A stretch of 64,000 bases of DNA from Cadophora sp. MPI-SDFR-AT-0126 (Eukaryota > Ascomycota > Leotiomycetes > Helotiales > Ploettnerulaceae): positions 2,542,001 to 2,606,000 of the forward strand of contig JAGMVK010000009.1 of the NCBI GenBank assembly GCA_020747065.1. Reading direction: 5' to 3'. The notes under the pieces were generated by a model, which saw nothing but the letters and a program-made list of their open reading frames with translations, had not been told where the DNA came from and did not search any database. The first letter of the stretch is position 1. Each line of letters starts with the position of its first letter. Positions 1 to 10,991 of the stretch are shown piece after piece. The position numbers and the translations under genes were made by a program.

Positions 1-3000
1 CCGATGAAGATGTCGACGTGGAGTTCCTCTCCTGTGATGCCCGAGTACATGGGTTCGTTCCCGTAGTAGTTGTACCCAGCTTTCATGAGTTGATGGCCGA
101 AGTAGTCGCCTGCAGTATTCTGCTCATCAAATCGGAAAGGTGTACTGTCTTGAGCGAGGCCGTGAAGAGCACCAGCTTTGCCGGCTAGAGACTCGACGAA
201 CATACCGATTGTCATACGAGAAGGAAATGCGTGGGGATTGATGATGGTGTCGGGTTGAATTCCCGATTCCGTGAAGGGCATGTCGACACTGGGCCATTTC
301 TGAGAGCAAACACCTTTCTGTCCGTGCCGAGACGAGAATTTGTCACCGATGACTGGAGAACGAGGGATGCGGAATTTGACGGAGATGGCTTGCAAGGGCT
401 CAACTCCGTTCTCGTTCCCAATCAACCTGACCTCGTCGATGAAGGCAAGCTCGCCATCCTTGTATTTCTCAAAATGTGTGATACCATCCTTGTTCACAAG
501 ATTGCCATTAGCATCTTGGCTGACAGTATGCCACGCACAGATTTTGTCGCCTTCTTGAACCAGACGGCCGATATGGGGAAGTCCATCTTCATCAATCATG
601 GCTTTGACTTCTGCCTTGATTTCAGATCCTGGCGCGAAACCAAAAAGCTTCTTTACATTTTTCGACGACCTTGATCTGCCACCTCCTTCTTCCAAATCAA
701 TCTTCTTAACTTTGTAGATTGTGCCATGACCAAATCCTCTCTCGTGAGAGCCCTTGTTGATTATCATGGCGTCGTCCATATCGTAGCCGGTATATGAAAT
801 AACTGCAACGACAGAGTTCATACCATTGGGGAAATTGTCAAATCCGTACTCGTTGTGCAGAGGAGCTCGAACGATCGGGGTCTGTCCGGTTTGGAGACGG
901 TAAGTTTTGTTGTCTGATCTGTATCGGACGGCGGTTCCTGGCGTTCCCATTGATTGTTTGCCCATTTGACATTGATACATGTTTCTGGGGGATTGATTGA
1001 AATCTGAGAATGGCGTCATGTTGGCGAGAATAGAGAGAATGTTGGTGGGATCGAATTCGACGTGGGTGGACTCGCCAGAAACAATCTCGGGTTCTGTGAC
1101 AGCGATTGACATGAAAGGCTGTTCTTGTGGGCCAACGAGATCTTCCATATCAAGAGGCAAGTACTTGACAGGACGAACCATTCTGGACGGAGATGCAGAC
1201 ATGTAAATCCCAGGGTATTGTCCTCCAGCAGAGTTGGGCACCCAACATATCTCGAGGTCTTTCGGAACATTGTGAGATCCTTCCACCTTCCAATATCGAA
1301 GAGTGTCCGCAATCGCAAGTGACTGTTTGGGTGTGCACCATCCCAGAATCCTTCCGTCAAGCGTAACAACAACGCTCTCGTTCGTCGATGATGAACCAGA
1401 GCTGACAACACCGAGGCCAGCCACCAGCTTTGGAATCGCCGAAACGTCAGAAGCTTTGGTAAGGATTTGACACTTGTGGGAAAGATGGTTAAGCAACCCG
1501 CAGGGACTTCCATCGGGAGTATGGACTGGGCAGAGGAAACCCCAACTCTCAGGTAGGAGCTTGCGAACTGTAGTGGTTTTGAGTTGGGCGAAGAAACTAC
1601 CTCTGTGCACCATGCGGAAATGACTGATGAATCGCAAAAAATTGATCTTTTCTGCCACAACGGTAAATCCGGATACTTGTTGCAAATCGAGACCTGTAGG
1701 ACTGACAAGATTTCCCGTTGACATGAAGTACTCGAGAGCGCCTCCAACGTTTTCATTTGTCCGTCCGCATAGCTTGACTGGAAATTCTCTCAAGAACTCA
1801 GGAGTGTTAAAGCCGTGCTCTGGGCTCTTCCGTAGATATTCTCGTATCGACATTCGCAACTGTGTCGACAGCCAGTCATCCAGACGTTCTTTGATAATCA
1901 TACCGTAGAGGAAACCTCCCAGTAGAATCTCCTGGTTTTGTACAGCATCAGGATTGTCCACCGCACAATCTCCAGCCACCAACGCATAAAGCTTCCTAGT
2001 CATGAACAGGAGCATCTTGAACTTATCGTTATCATGCGCCTCCGTAACATTGACATTCCCCAGGTGGACCAGGACGATCTTTCGTAAAAATTCCGTTCCG
2101 CAATCATAATTTGACATGGTATCCGGAACTCCTAAAACAATTCGGAACTTCTCTCCTAGGTATGCTCGAGTCTTGCTCTTCGTATACAGCCCGTATGCCT
2201 TGTATGTCCGCAGCAAAAGTTCCACTCGATCGGTCAAGAATGTGTTCTTCGAACCCTCAGATCCAGCAGATCCAACCAAACCCTCGAAAATCTCTCGATC
2301 ATTTGTCTCCACCAAAGCCTTCATCACCATCATGACTGGAACCAAGTATTCGGCCTTTCGCCACGAAAATCGAAAGGTAACATTGCCGTCCTTCAAATAA
2401 TGCAGCACGTTGGTCTGGGAAGTCTGATCTGGCCGTACTGATCGCATGAGCATACCGTACTTTGAGTATGCTGGTCCTCTGCCTTCAAACGAGGGACGTT
2501 CGATTGCCATTGGGAAATTCCTCCTGTTGACTACCAAAAGACGAATGATCTTCTCAATTCCGTTCACCACAAAGTATCCACCCAATTCCTCGGCTTCTTC
2601 CTTGCGTTGTACGAGCAGTGCGGGCGAGTTATTTTCCAGGTGGCATTTGTTTGACTACAAGAATCAGCTTTTGCCTTGCCTTGAGGAGGATCCAACCTAC
2701 CATCATCATCAAAGGTATTTGCCCCAGATCTCGCACAAACTCTTTCGGGTCTCCATTGTTTATCCTGAATTCGAACTTCGCACTCATCCTCCCTCTGTAG
2801 GTGACATGACGTTCTCTGCATTCCGCAGGGAAAATCTCTCGATTCCTGGTGGAAAATTTGTTGGAAATTGGTAGCATTGACTTCTCGACGAACACTTCTT
2901 TGACCTTGATTCGCATAATATTCTTTCCAGCGGGTCCAGTTCTATCATCGCCATCCAGATACACTTTCTCTCCAATGTCCAGTAAGCCTTGCGCGATTGT

Positions 3001-3180
3001 TCCATTTTCTCCGAAAAGCGCGTTGAAGGATTCGATGTGAGGAGCGATTGCAGCTTTCAGTGCAGGGTAGGCGGAGTGATCTTTGGGAGGATTTCGGAAC
3101 AGATTCTCTCGACGTAATGTATCATACTCGTGGGTCCATTTGGTATCCGTACCAGCCCGAGAAGAGGCGGAGGGAGGCAT
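1..3180 (-). CDS. RPA2: DNA-directed RNA polymerase I subunit RPA2 (RPA135), 3' end cut off by window
   Basis: Second-largest subunit of RNA polymerase I, which transcribes rRNA genes in the nucleolus. Exon 1 is 2701-3180 and exon 2 runs from 2654 off the left edge, around a 46-nt GT-AG intron. About 1,044 residues are visible; the family has about 1,200, so the C-terminal clamp and zinc region are missing. Seen in the frame: an N-terminal PHIESFNALF block (typical of the Pol I paralogue), the beta-subunit hybrid-binding motif GDKFSSRHGQKG near the left edge, and the YTGYDMDDAMI active-site region. The initiator ATG fits the family N-terminus. No internal break was seen. Identification is secure; the exact start is likely but not proven. 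Confidence 0.95.
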
Positions 3181-5245
3181 CGTGCTGAGGCAGTGTCAGT
3201 CTCGACGAAAAGGCGGGCAAGTTCGAGTTTGGCATGAAGTTTTGGGGCGGAATGGTGCGGACTGTGCCAGTGCGCCGGATTAAGGATTGAGTTTCGAAGA
3301 TAGAATCATACCTGTCAGATACCCCTACAAGCTACAGCCAATGCGTGTTGAGCTTGTGACGAGGCAGAGAAAGGCAGAAGCAGCTTCACGATGCATCAAC
3401 TCGCGAGTAAAACTATCATGAACTTTTTTCTTGCTCGCTAAAGATAGCACTAGCGGCAAAGGCTTATCGGGCACCAATGCTTTCGCTCTGCGGCTGCAAC
3501 CCCCAAAATGCCGGTCCAGCTCTCCTCGGTCAGGGCCAGTGATTTGCGCCTCTACCCGTCCGCCCTGAACAACGGTCACTGGCTGACCTGAATTTCAGTG
3601 AAGCCGCAAAGCCCGCCGAGTTCCCCTCTTCAAGCCCGAAGCAGTCAATGTCCACTCACAACCAGTCAACCCCCTCACTTGCGCAACAGATGCTGCAAGT
3701 TGCATGCCTCGCTTTTTGGGGGGAGCTGTTGAAGACGTGGGATAGGTGAAGAAAGAGAGGCTGCTGCAACAGCTGCTGCATAAAAGCACAGCGGGCATAA
3801 TAACATACATAGCGTTCTGCAGGTTGTGGTGCACCTGGACTGCAGAGCTACTGTACTGCACTGCACTCACTGTACCTTCCCCTCCTCCTCCCTTCCTCCT
3901 TGACTTGCCTTCTTCGAATTGGCTGGGCTTGCACCGCGGCTAGTGATAATGCTCATCCGCATGAGAAGACTTCGATATTTATTGACTTTGACTTCGATCA
4001 CATACATCACCATCCATCCAGCTCCAGCAATTCAGCCCAGCACGCCTAGCATCCAGGCCCCGTCAAGTCCAGACCGCAATACCGACCTTGCACGCACACA
4101 GCTGACGTCCATCCATCTTCAGGAACTGACTCGCCCTATTATACTCCTCGAGTAGAGCTAGAGCTCCCCAGAGCTTTGCTTTGCCTTGCCTTGCATTGCC
4201 TTGCATAGGTAGCTTTGCCCTGCATCTTACTCCTGTTCTCCCATCCATTCTCCGTGCTCCTGTCCGGTCTTCACTTGACGCCTTCATCAGCCTTGAGCTT
4301 CAATACGACGACTGTCTTCAAAGCGCCTCCACAGGGACACTACACGATACATACCAGACTCCACCAAACTACACCACAGCAGACGGACCAGACCCGCCAG
4401 CCAGTCCCTCCTTGAGCCCCGCGTTTGTTCGTCATCTATTCGGTGTCAATTCTAATCCTCATCCATCCTCATCCTCTTTTCCTTCTTTACATATTCACAT
4501 ATTCTACTTCATTATATTCTCGACCTGACCAGCCTGGCCCGTCGTTGCCCTCCTTTATTGCGATTTTCTATTTAATTACCACATCCGCTCCCCTTCCCCC
4601 ACCACACCAGCTATCTCGACCCCTCGTTGCTTGCTTGCTTTTGCCGAGACTTGTGTCTGACTTTCTCCCACCTGCACGCACGCACGCACGCACGGCAGCA
4701 CCCACGGTGGGACGAAAAAAGCTGAGGTGGTAAAGTTGAAGCTTGGGCTTCGTTCGGTCTGTGTGTTGCTGCTGCTGCTGCTGCTCACCCGCCGTTCGCC
4801 CCCATCCCGATCCCCCATCCTTATCCGTCCTCCCTCCTCGTCCCCGGCGGTTCGTGCCCGACCTTTCCTGGGGCCTCTTCTCCGACGCTGGATCCCGAAA
4901 TCCCATCCTGTCTCGTCTCATCCTGTCCTATTCTTTCGCAAGCGCTGTCCATCTAGCTACATCGTTACCACTACCGTCAACGTCACATTGCGATCAGACG
5001 GACTCTATCAACTACAATTGTCTGGGTGCACAAAGGCTTACGGTGACACATCTGCTTGAATTTCGACTATCTGGTCTCTGCGAACTACTGCTACACAACA
5101 TCTACAGCTTCAAAGATATCCACCTGCTCTACCCACTGGTTCCCCACGCAGCCTTGCGCGACTTTCAGGCAACCGCCCGACCCTCAATCCGCAACAACCT
5201 TTCCCTTCGAATACAATACTGCACCGGGCATACAGTCGAGCTATC
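3181..5245. other. Divergent intergenic region between RPA2 and ARL8
   Basis: About 2.1 kb without a recognisable gene, holding the promoters of the two flanking genes. The right half is C/T-rich and low in complexity, with a GCAC tetranucleotide run at about 4674-4694 and six GCT triplets at 4768-4785, probably within the ARL8 leader. The short open frames here have no family features. Confidence 0.6.
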
Positions 5246-6081
5246 ATGGCGGGGCTATTCAAGAGGGTGTATGATTGGTTGCTGAGGTTATTCTGGTCAG
5301 TAGTTGCTGTTGTGTCAATTCGGGCGCATGTTGTGCCAACACTTGCCGCTGCAAGAATTCACTTCGAAGAAGAAGCTTCCGCGCATAGCTTGCTGATACC
5401 TTTCTGACGACAGGGCAACCGAGATGGATATCACAATGATCGGGCTCCAAAATGCTGGCAAGACGTCGTTGTTGAGAGTTCTGGCGGTAAGAGAAACCCA
5501 CTCCCCAAAACATCATCCAGATACTGACTCTCCCCAGGGCGGAGAATTCACCCTCGAGTATGTTCCCTCCTCATTCCTGTCTTTGTGCGACCCGCAGCGG
5601 CAGTTGTCAAAGCCCAGTATTATCCACGAGACCCGACAATATCATCTGGCTGACCATATCCTTCTTCCATAGCTCCATTCCAACTGTTGGTTTCAATATG
5701 AAGCGGGTACAGAAGGGCCATGTGACGCTTAAATGTTGGGACCTCGGAGGACAGCCCAGATTTCGGTCCATGTGGGAGCGATATTGCCGAGGGGTGAATG
5801 CCATCGTTTTCATCGTAGACTCGGCAGATACTGAAGCCCTGCCAGTCGCAAAGGATGAACTCCATCTGCTTCTCGAAAAGCCCGTACTGGAGGGCATCCC
5901 CTTGTTGGTTCTTGGAAACAAGTCGGATCTCGAGGAGAAGTTGTCGGTTGATGAACTGATCGAAGCTCTGGATCTCAAGAGCATCTCTCATCGCGAAGTG
6001 AGTTGCTATGGCATCAGTGCGAAAGAAGAGACCAACCTGGATGCCGTTCTGCAATGGCTAGTTGCTCGCGCCAACAAGTAA
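5246..6081 (+). CDS. ARL8: ARL8-type small GTPase
   Basis: Arf-like GTPase of the ARL8 branch, which in other eukaryotes sits on lysosomes/vacuoles and recruits kinesin adaptors. Four exons (5246-5295, 5414-5486, 5538-5557, 5673-6081) give 183 residues, close to the usual 186. Visible: an N-terminal amphipathic helix without the Gly2 used for myristoylation in Arfs, the P-loop GLQNAGKT, the switch region [18 protein letters not shown], the strongly ARL8-like [14 protein letters not shown] stretch, NKSD for guanine recognition, and a late SAKE motif. The 20-nt third exon is a microexon; its removal would break the effector loop. Donor 1 is GTCAGT, slightly unusual. Confidence 0.93.
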
Positions 6082-6273
6082 ATCCGACCTCGTCCCTGGA
6101 ACAACTTCCAGACTACCTCACCAGGGGAACAACCTTCCCATTTAACTGAGTGGACGAGAACATGATGACGAATGATAACGAATTGATGGAAAGACAAAAC
6201 TCTCCCTCCGGTCTGCAAGGACCAAAATGAAATATATCTCCTCAGCCCCACAGCACCTCATTTTCTTTTCCCT

Positions 6274-6839
6274 TTACACGAGCGGCGACTTCTTAACACG
6301 TACGAAAAGGATCTCCTTACCTCGCATTCGATTCCATGGGTCGGTCATCCCGGCAATTCGACTCCTCTTCTTGACGCGCCATGCCATGTCTGCAACGACG
6401 AAACGACCTTCATGACCAGCGTTTCCCGTTCCAGTCCTCGCATCGATAGCTAGCTCGCTTGAGACTGCTAGATTTCTTGCTCTTTGGCTCGCGGTTCGCC
6501 ATTTTTCCATTTCGGCATTCAAGCGTGGGATTGTTGGTTGGGTCTGGTTATGGCCCGCTTCTTTTCTCTTTGATCGGTGGGGAGGCGGGTGGAGGTAGCT
6601 TTTTTGAAGGCATGGCTGGGTGTTGGTGGATTTGAGCAGTGTAATTATTTGAGTATCATATTCATATCTCATGGCCCTTGGTTGTTTGGACCTTCTGGTT
6701 GTGACTGTGACTCTTTCCTGAGTTCACGCCGGATGAAAGCTGTTGAGGAGGGTGCCAATTTTACCTGTTCTTCAGGGAGGCCAGGAAGTCTGTTGCGAGG
6801 AATGCTCCCATCGGAATGACGCTGAGTCCAGACCAGAAT
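6274..6839 (-). CDS. Possible unrecognised gene or fragment
   Basis: Two partly overlapping minus-strand open stretches (6274-6672 and about 6669-6839) have protein-like composition. The first ends in a basic segment with DMAWRVKKRSR followed by MTDPWNRMRG. The second contains LPGLPEEQVKLAPSSTAF and stops soon after. I do not recognise either, found no convincing splice join between them, and saw no good start. They lie just after the ARL8 stop on the opposite strand. This could be a small conserved gene with missed exons or chance open frame. Confidence 0.22.
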
Positions 6840-8094
6840 GAATTTTTCAAACCAAAAGAATTCCATTGATTCACACATGTCGAAAGAAAGTTTAATAACT
6901 AAAGAAGAAAGAAGAACGCGAGAGCACCGACGAACTCATTAATGCTTTGCTGCGCTGGCAACCCGTGGCTCACTCACACTCGCTCTCCTCGGGCTGGCTA
7001 CGCACAAACCATCTGATGCGCTGGCAGTTGATGCATGGGCCATGGGCATGGGAGACCCTTGTTACTCGTGATGGGAGGGCTGTGATTGGATGGGTTGGGG
7101 GTAGAGGTTTGAGTGGTTGTAAATTTTGAGGGAGGGATAGGATGGGGATGGGCATGGATGGGGGTTGATGATGATGACGATTTTTGTGACGTTGAAGAAA
7201 TGGGTGGAGCTGCAGCGGGGGAGAACCACGAGGATGGAGTTTGACAGCTTGAGGCTAGTTATTAGTGATATGACGGTCTGTTCATGCATACTTCAACACT
7301 CAGATAGTTGGAGAGATGAGTTCAGTAGAAATAGTTACTGACCATGCTTCAGGCGTGATGAGATGTGCGCTATTGTGGGATAGATAGCAGCTGAGCTGAA
7401 TTGAGCTCGTGGGGCTTGAAAATCCAGGAGCTTGGAATTGGGATCAGGACGTTGTACAAAGAAAGGGATTTGTACGAGTACCTTTGAGACAGACTGGACC
7501 TGAAATCCACCGAATACGTATCTGTAAGGGAAGACAAGACTACCCATAAAATCTTCAATACTTTGCCCAAATTCAGATAACTCATACATCCATCTTGACA
7601 CATCTTGATCTTCCCCCCCCTCCCTTCCCAGGCCACGCAATCCAGAAGTGTGGATGGCAAGCTCGTGGTGGTGTCTTGGATCTATTGACCGCTCGGCACA
7701 GGATTCCAGGTGGGTGCTACAAAGTACGTCCATCGTGACACAAGCTACCGTGGCGCTGAACAGCCGTACCGAGTCCTCTAGGCTTTCGGCGAACAAGGAA
7801 AGTCGATTCCATGCTCAGCCACCGCCCAAGACCAACCTTCCCAGACAAGACAAGACCTTTGACTTTCTCCTCACTTCTATAGCCTCTCTCTCTTCCTTTT
7901 TCTTCATCTCGTACTCGAATACTTCTCTACCTAATACACTTCTTTCGCATCGAGAGTAGTTGCGAGTATTGAGGGAGTGAAAAGAAAGATAATACAGTTT
8001 GGACCGATAGCTGGTGACAATCAGCATCAGACAGCGCAAGACGTTCCGAATCAACCTCACGCCACTGGAACGAACCTCGAGATTTCCCTCCAAC
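6840..8094. other. Intergenic region upstream of the RCR-type gene
   Basis: No gene recognised. It holds the promoter and leader of the next gene; a pyrimidine-rich stretch at about 7850-7950 resembles a fungal core promoter/5' UTR. Confidence 0.5.
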
Positions 8095-8774
8095 ATGGCA
8101 CCAACAATCAAGAGCCTCATGGGCAGAGACACCCGGTACGTACTCTACTCCCTCCCTCCCTTCTATCTATCAATCCAACGTGCATCACACTCAAACACAC
8201 ACCTACGCTCTCATCGCAACCAAGTACTAACAATGTATACCAGCTGTGATATCAACGGCTACTGCTACGACTACTATTCCACCTGGGACAACTGGGGCCG
8301 CTGGGTCGCACTCGTCCTAATCGTCATCTTCTTCCTCTTCCTCGGCCTCGCATTCTCGTAAGTACTTCCCTCCCTTCTCCTCTCCCCATATTCCCTGCGC
8401 ACACCAATACTAAAGCATGTAGATGCTTCAGCCAACGCCGCCGCCGCCGCCGCGGTCTTGCACCCATGTACGGAACCGGCTGGATGGGCGGAAAGCACAA
8501 CGGTCAGCAACAACAATATGGCAACAACGGAGCGTGGGCACATCAGCAAGGAGGATACCAGGCGCCTCCGCCGCCGTATATGGGGAATCAGGCGACGGGG
8601 ACGACGTTCCAGAGTAATGATGGGTATTATGGCCATGGGAATAATCAGGGATACGGACAGGGCATTGAGTTGCAGCAGCCCGGGGCGAGTTATCAGCCGC
8701 AGAGGGGTGGGGATAATGTTTATGAGCCGCCGATGGGACCGCCGCCTGCGAAGGGGGATGGGATCATTCGTTAG
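8095..8774 (+). CDS. RCR-type (resistance to Congo red) single-pass membrane protein
   Basis: Three exons (8095-8135, 8244-8357, 8423-8774) give 168 residues. A short acidic/aromatic N-terminus with two Cys (DINGYCYDYY) is followed by one transmembrane helix (about residues 34-52), then six consecutive Arg and a Gly/Gln/Asn/Tyr-rich tail. The RRRG-LAPMYGTGW junction and the APPPPY motif are hallmarks of the RCR family, where PPxY recruits Rsp5-type ubiquitin ligases for sorting of membrane proteins; in yeast this affects chitin deposition. Intron 1 carries a perfect TACTAAC branch point, supporting the model. The function here is inferred from family only. Confidence 0.8.
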
Positions 8775-9940
8775 GAGGCAGGAAGAATGATGATATGTGG
8801 CGAGAAATGGGAATGGGAAGGAGGAGAGGTGAGGCAATGGGAAATGCTCATTGGAATTGATGAAATGATGGATTGTGCTATAATGATACCGGGATGGGAT
8901 GTTTTCTTTTCCTTTTCTTTTCTGAAAGGGCGTTGATGGATGATTCACAACACATGCACATACGCACGATTGATTTACGACTGTACGGACTTGCTATCGC
9001 AGCTGCTGAGATGGGCGGGTTGATAGTGGGTGAACGCTGCAGGATGGGCATCAAATTGTCACTTGTTAGTTGGGCAGCAGGAGAGAAACCGATGTTCGTG
9101 GCTCTACTCTAAGTCAGGCAAATAGGCAAATAATGCAAATGTTTCAGTCTCATTTCTTCCTCTCTGTTTTTGTTTTCGACAAGGTGGCTCTTGAGCTCTT
9201 CATTCTTGCTATTCAGCTCGTCAGCCTCATCTCTACAGGGCCGGTTGAAATGGACATCTGTCTCGGTCCCTAGCGCCCTGCTTTGAATGTGCGTGCGAAG
9301 GCATGGTGAATCTCCCACTGGTTTTCCCTATCAAGCCGGTCTTTCATCCTAGCATCATACACTAGGTCCGCAGTATAACCACGCCTTTTTGAGAATGCTA
9401 CTCGTTGATCTGGTGCGCTGTTGATGAGTGTCCCATAGCCTTGGGCTGCGCATTCTAGTAGGTGCGAATTGTCTCTAGAGTATCAACTATGAGGGAACCT
9501 ACATGGATAAACCGACAATGCGTGTGGCTACAAGTGCGGCTGACGAAAATATACAACGCAAGGGCACGATTGAAGTATCAAAAGAGATTGTCAGGCGGTG
9601 AGGTTGCAGGCACGCGTATAGGGGGAAAAGAGGACAGACGATGATGGGATGGCGACTTGACTCATGGAGTTCAAAATTACAATTTGGCTTGATGTATTGG
9701 CTTGAATTGGATCTTATCTTTACACGACCTTTCCGAGGTCACATAAATCTCAGACTATCAAGTGATGTTTTGATCGGACATAGGTTCTTGAGTCCTCAAC
9801 TTCCTTTTGGCTACTTCACTACATAGCCGAACACGGCCATCCATGCTTTCTGAGTAATCTCTGTTGACAGTCATTGATCTTAGTCTCCCTGTGCCGGTCG
9901 AATAGCATCAGATACTCAAGTCGACTCAAGACGTCAAGCA
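8775..9940. other. Intergenic, no gene seen
   Basis: Only short scattered open frames with no family signature. It includes the 3' region of the RCR-type gene. Confidence 0.5.
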
Positions 9941-10315
9941 TCAAACAATTTTAAAGTCCTCCAACGACCAAGAATCAAACCAAAGACTATCCACAGTCAT
10001 ATTGATTATGCAGCCCATTCGTTCATACTCAGCGGTGCCATCTTTCTTCTGAAGCAAAAGCCAAAAGCCACTTTTCGACGCCGAGCCAGGTATATCTCCC
10101 AAGTGAACAATCAGAGCTTTATCTCCACTATCAACCCAAAGACTCTGATCAATCTCGAGGCTCAAGTCACCATGCCAGTCTGGGGGCTGTTCTCGCATAG
10201 AATTCATCACCATCATTTCGAATTTCTCTCCGGCCGCGACGGCGATGATCACCCGTTCAAAGCCAAGCGGAGATGGGTCGTCAAAGTGAGAAAATAGAAT
10301 CGCATTTGGTGACAA
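9941..10315 (-). pseudogene. Possible C-terminal fragment of a HET-type protein
   Basis: An open stretch of about 124 codons without an ATG start (it begins after an in-frame TAG). It ends with a pattern resembling HET-domain protein C-termini: an aliphatic/aromatic strand (KSGFWLLLQKKDG), a YERMGCI segment, and a final acidic-aromatic DFKIV. No HET core domain was found upstream on this strand to 10.9 kb. It may be a relic, or a last exon whose partners I could not find. Weak assignment. Confidence 0.22.
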
Positions 10316-10991
10316 AACTCTGTACTAACGATATCGCAAAGTCACGAGCCTGTAGAAATCCAGAGTCAACCTCTCCAAAAGGATTTTTCGCATTGCGCAA
10401 CATGTTGGACCTCAAAGTCTAAGTCGGAAGACTTTCAGGGCTCTTCGAGGGGATGGTGTGCATAGGGGGTTACCACATTCATCCGCGATGGAGGTCAAAG
10501 TCCCACAAGATTGACTCCTGCCTGATTAGCTGGGCAGAAGTGATGCTCCGGTTTCAGGTCACTAGGCGCCAACAACGCCTAAGAAAACACATGATCAAGA
10601 ATACCAGCTGTTCGGAGTTCAACGCCATCAAGTTTGCTAGTCCTATGATAAGCCTTGTCGTTCTCGCTCGCGTTTTAGCTACTGCAATTCGCTCAACTGG
10701 TGCAGACTGAACCAACAGGCGAGCTGGAATTCGGTGAAGACAGGCGGCACTGCCACTGCCAGCGCGTGTCACGGCCGCAACAACTTCCTGAATCAACTTC
10801 GCACGTTGGCAAGGCTCCTCGATAAGCCTTACTGACAGCCTTAGATGATGAACGCCCCCAGACTTTTCCTGTGTTGTCTGTCAAGTCGCCATTTTTCTCT
10901 TTCTATCATGGCAAATCTCATCCTGCTTTCTCCTGCTCTTTCCCTAACCTCGATCCGGATTGTTCGTATTCAGGCTAGGTGATGAGAAAAT
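10316..10991. other. Intergenic region upstream of the 646-residue membrane protein
   Basis: No gene recognised. It probably holds the promoter of the plus-strand membrane protein gene; C/T-rich tracts lie at 10880-10950. Confidence 0.45.

Noticed and set aside
1016..1756. 246-codon minus-strand open frame
   Set aside because: It overlaps RPA2 in another frame; the RPA2 frame carries the conserved motifs, this one none.
4845..4860. CGG-N10-CCG motif in the ARL8 leader
   Set aside because: Lies in a C/G-rich low-complexity leader far from the cluster; kept as a warning about background frequency, not as a site.
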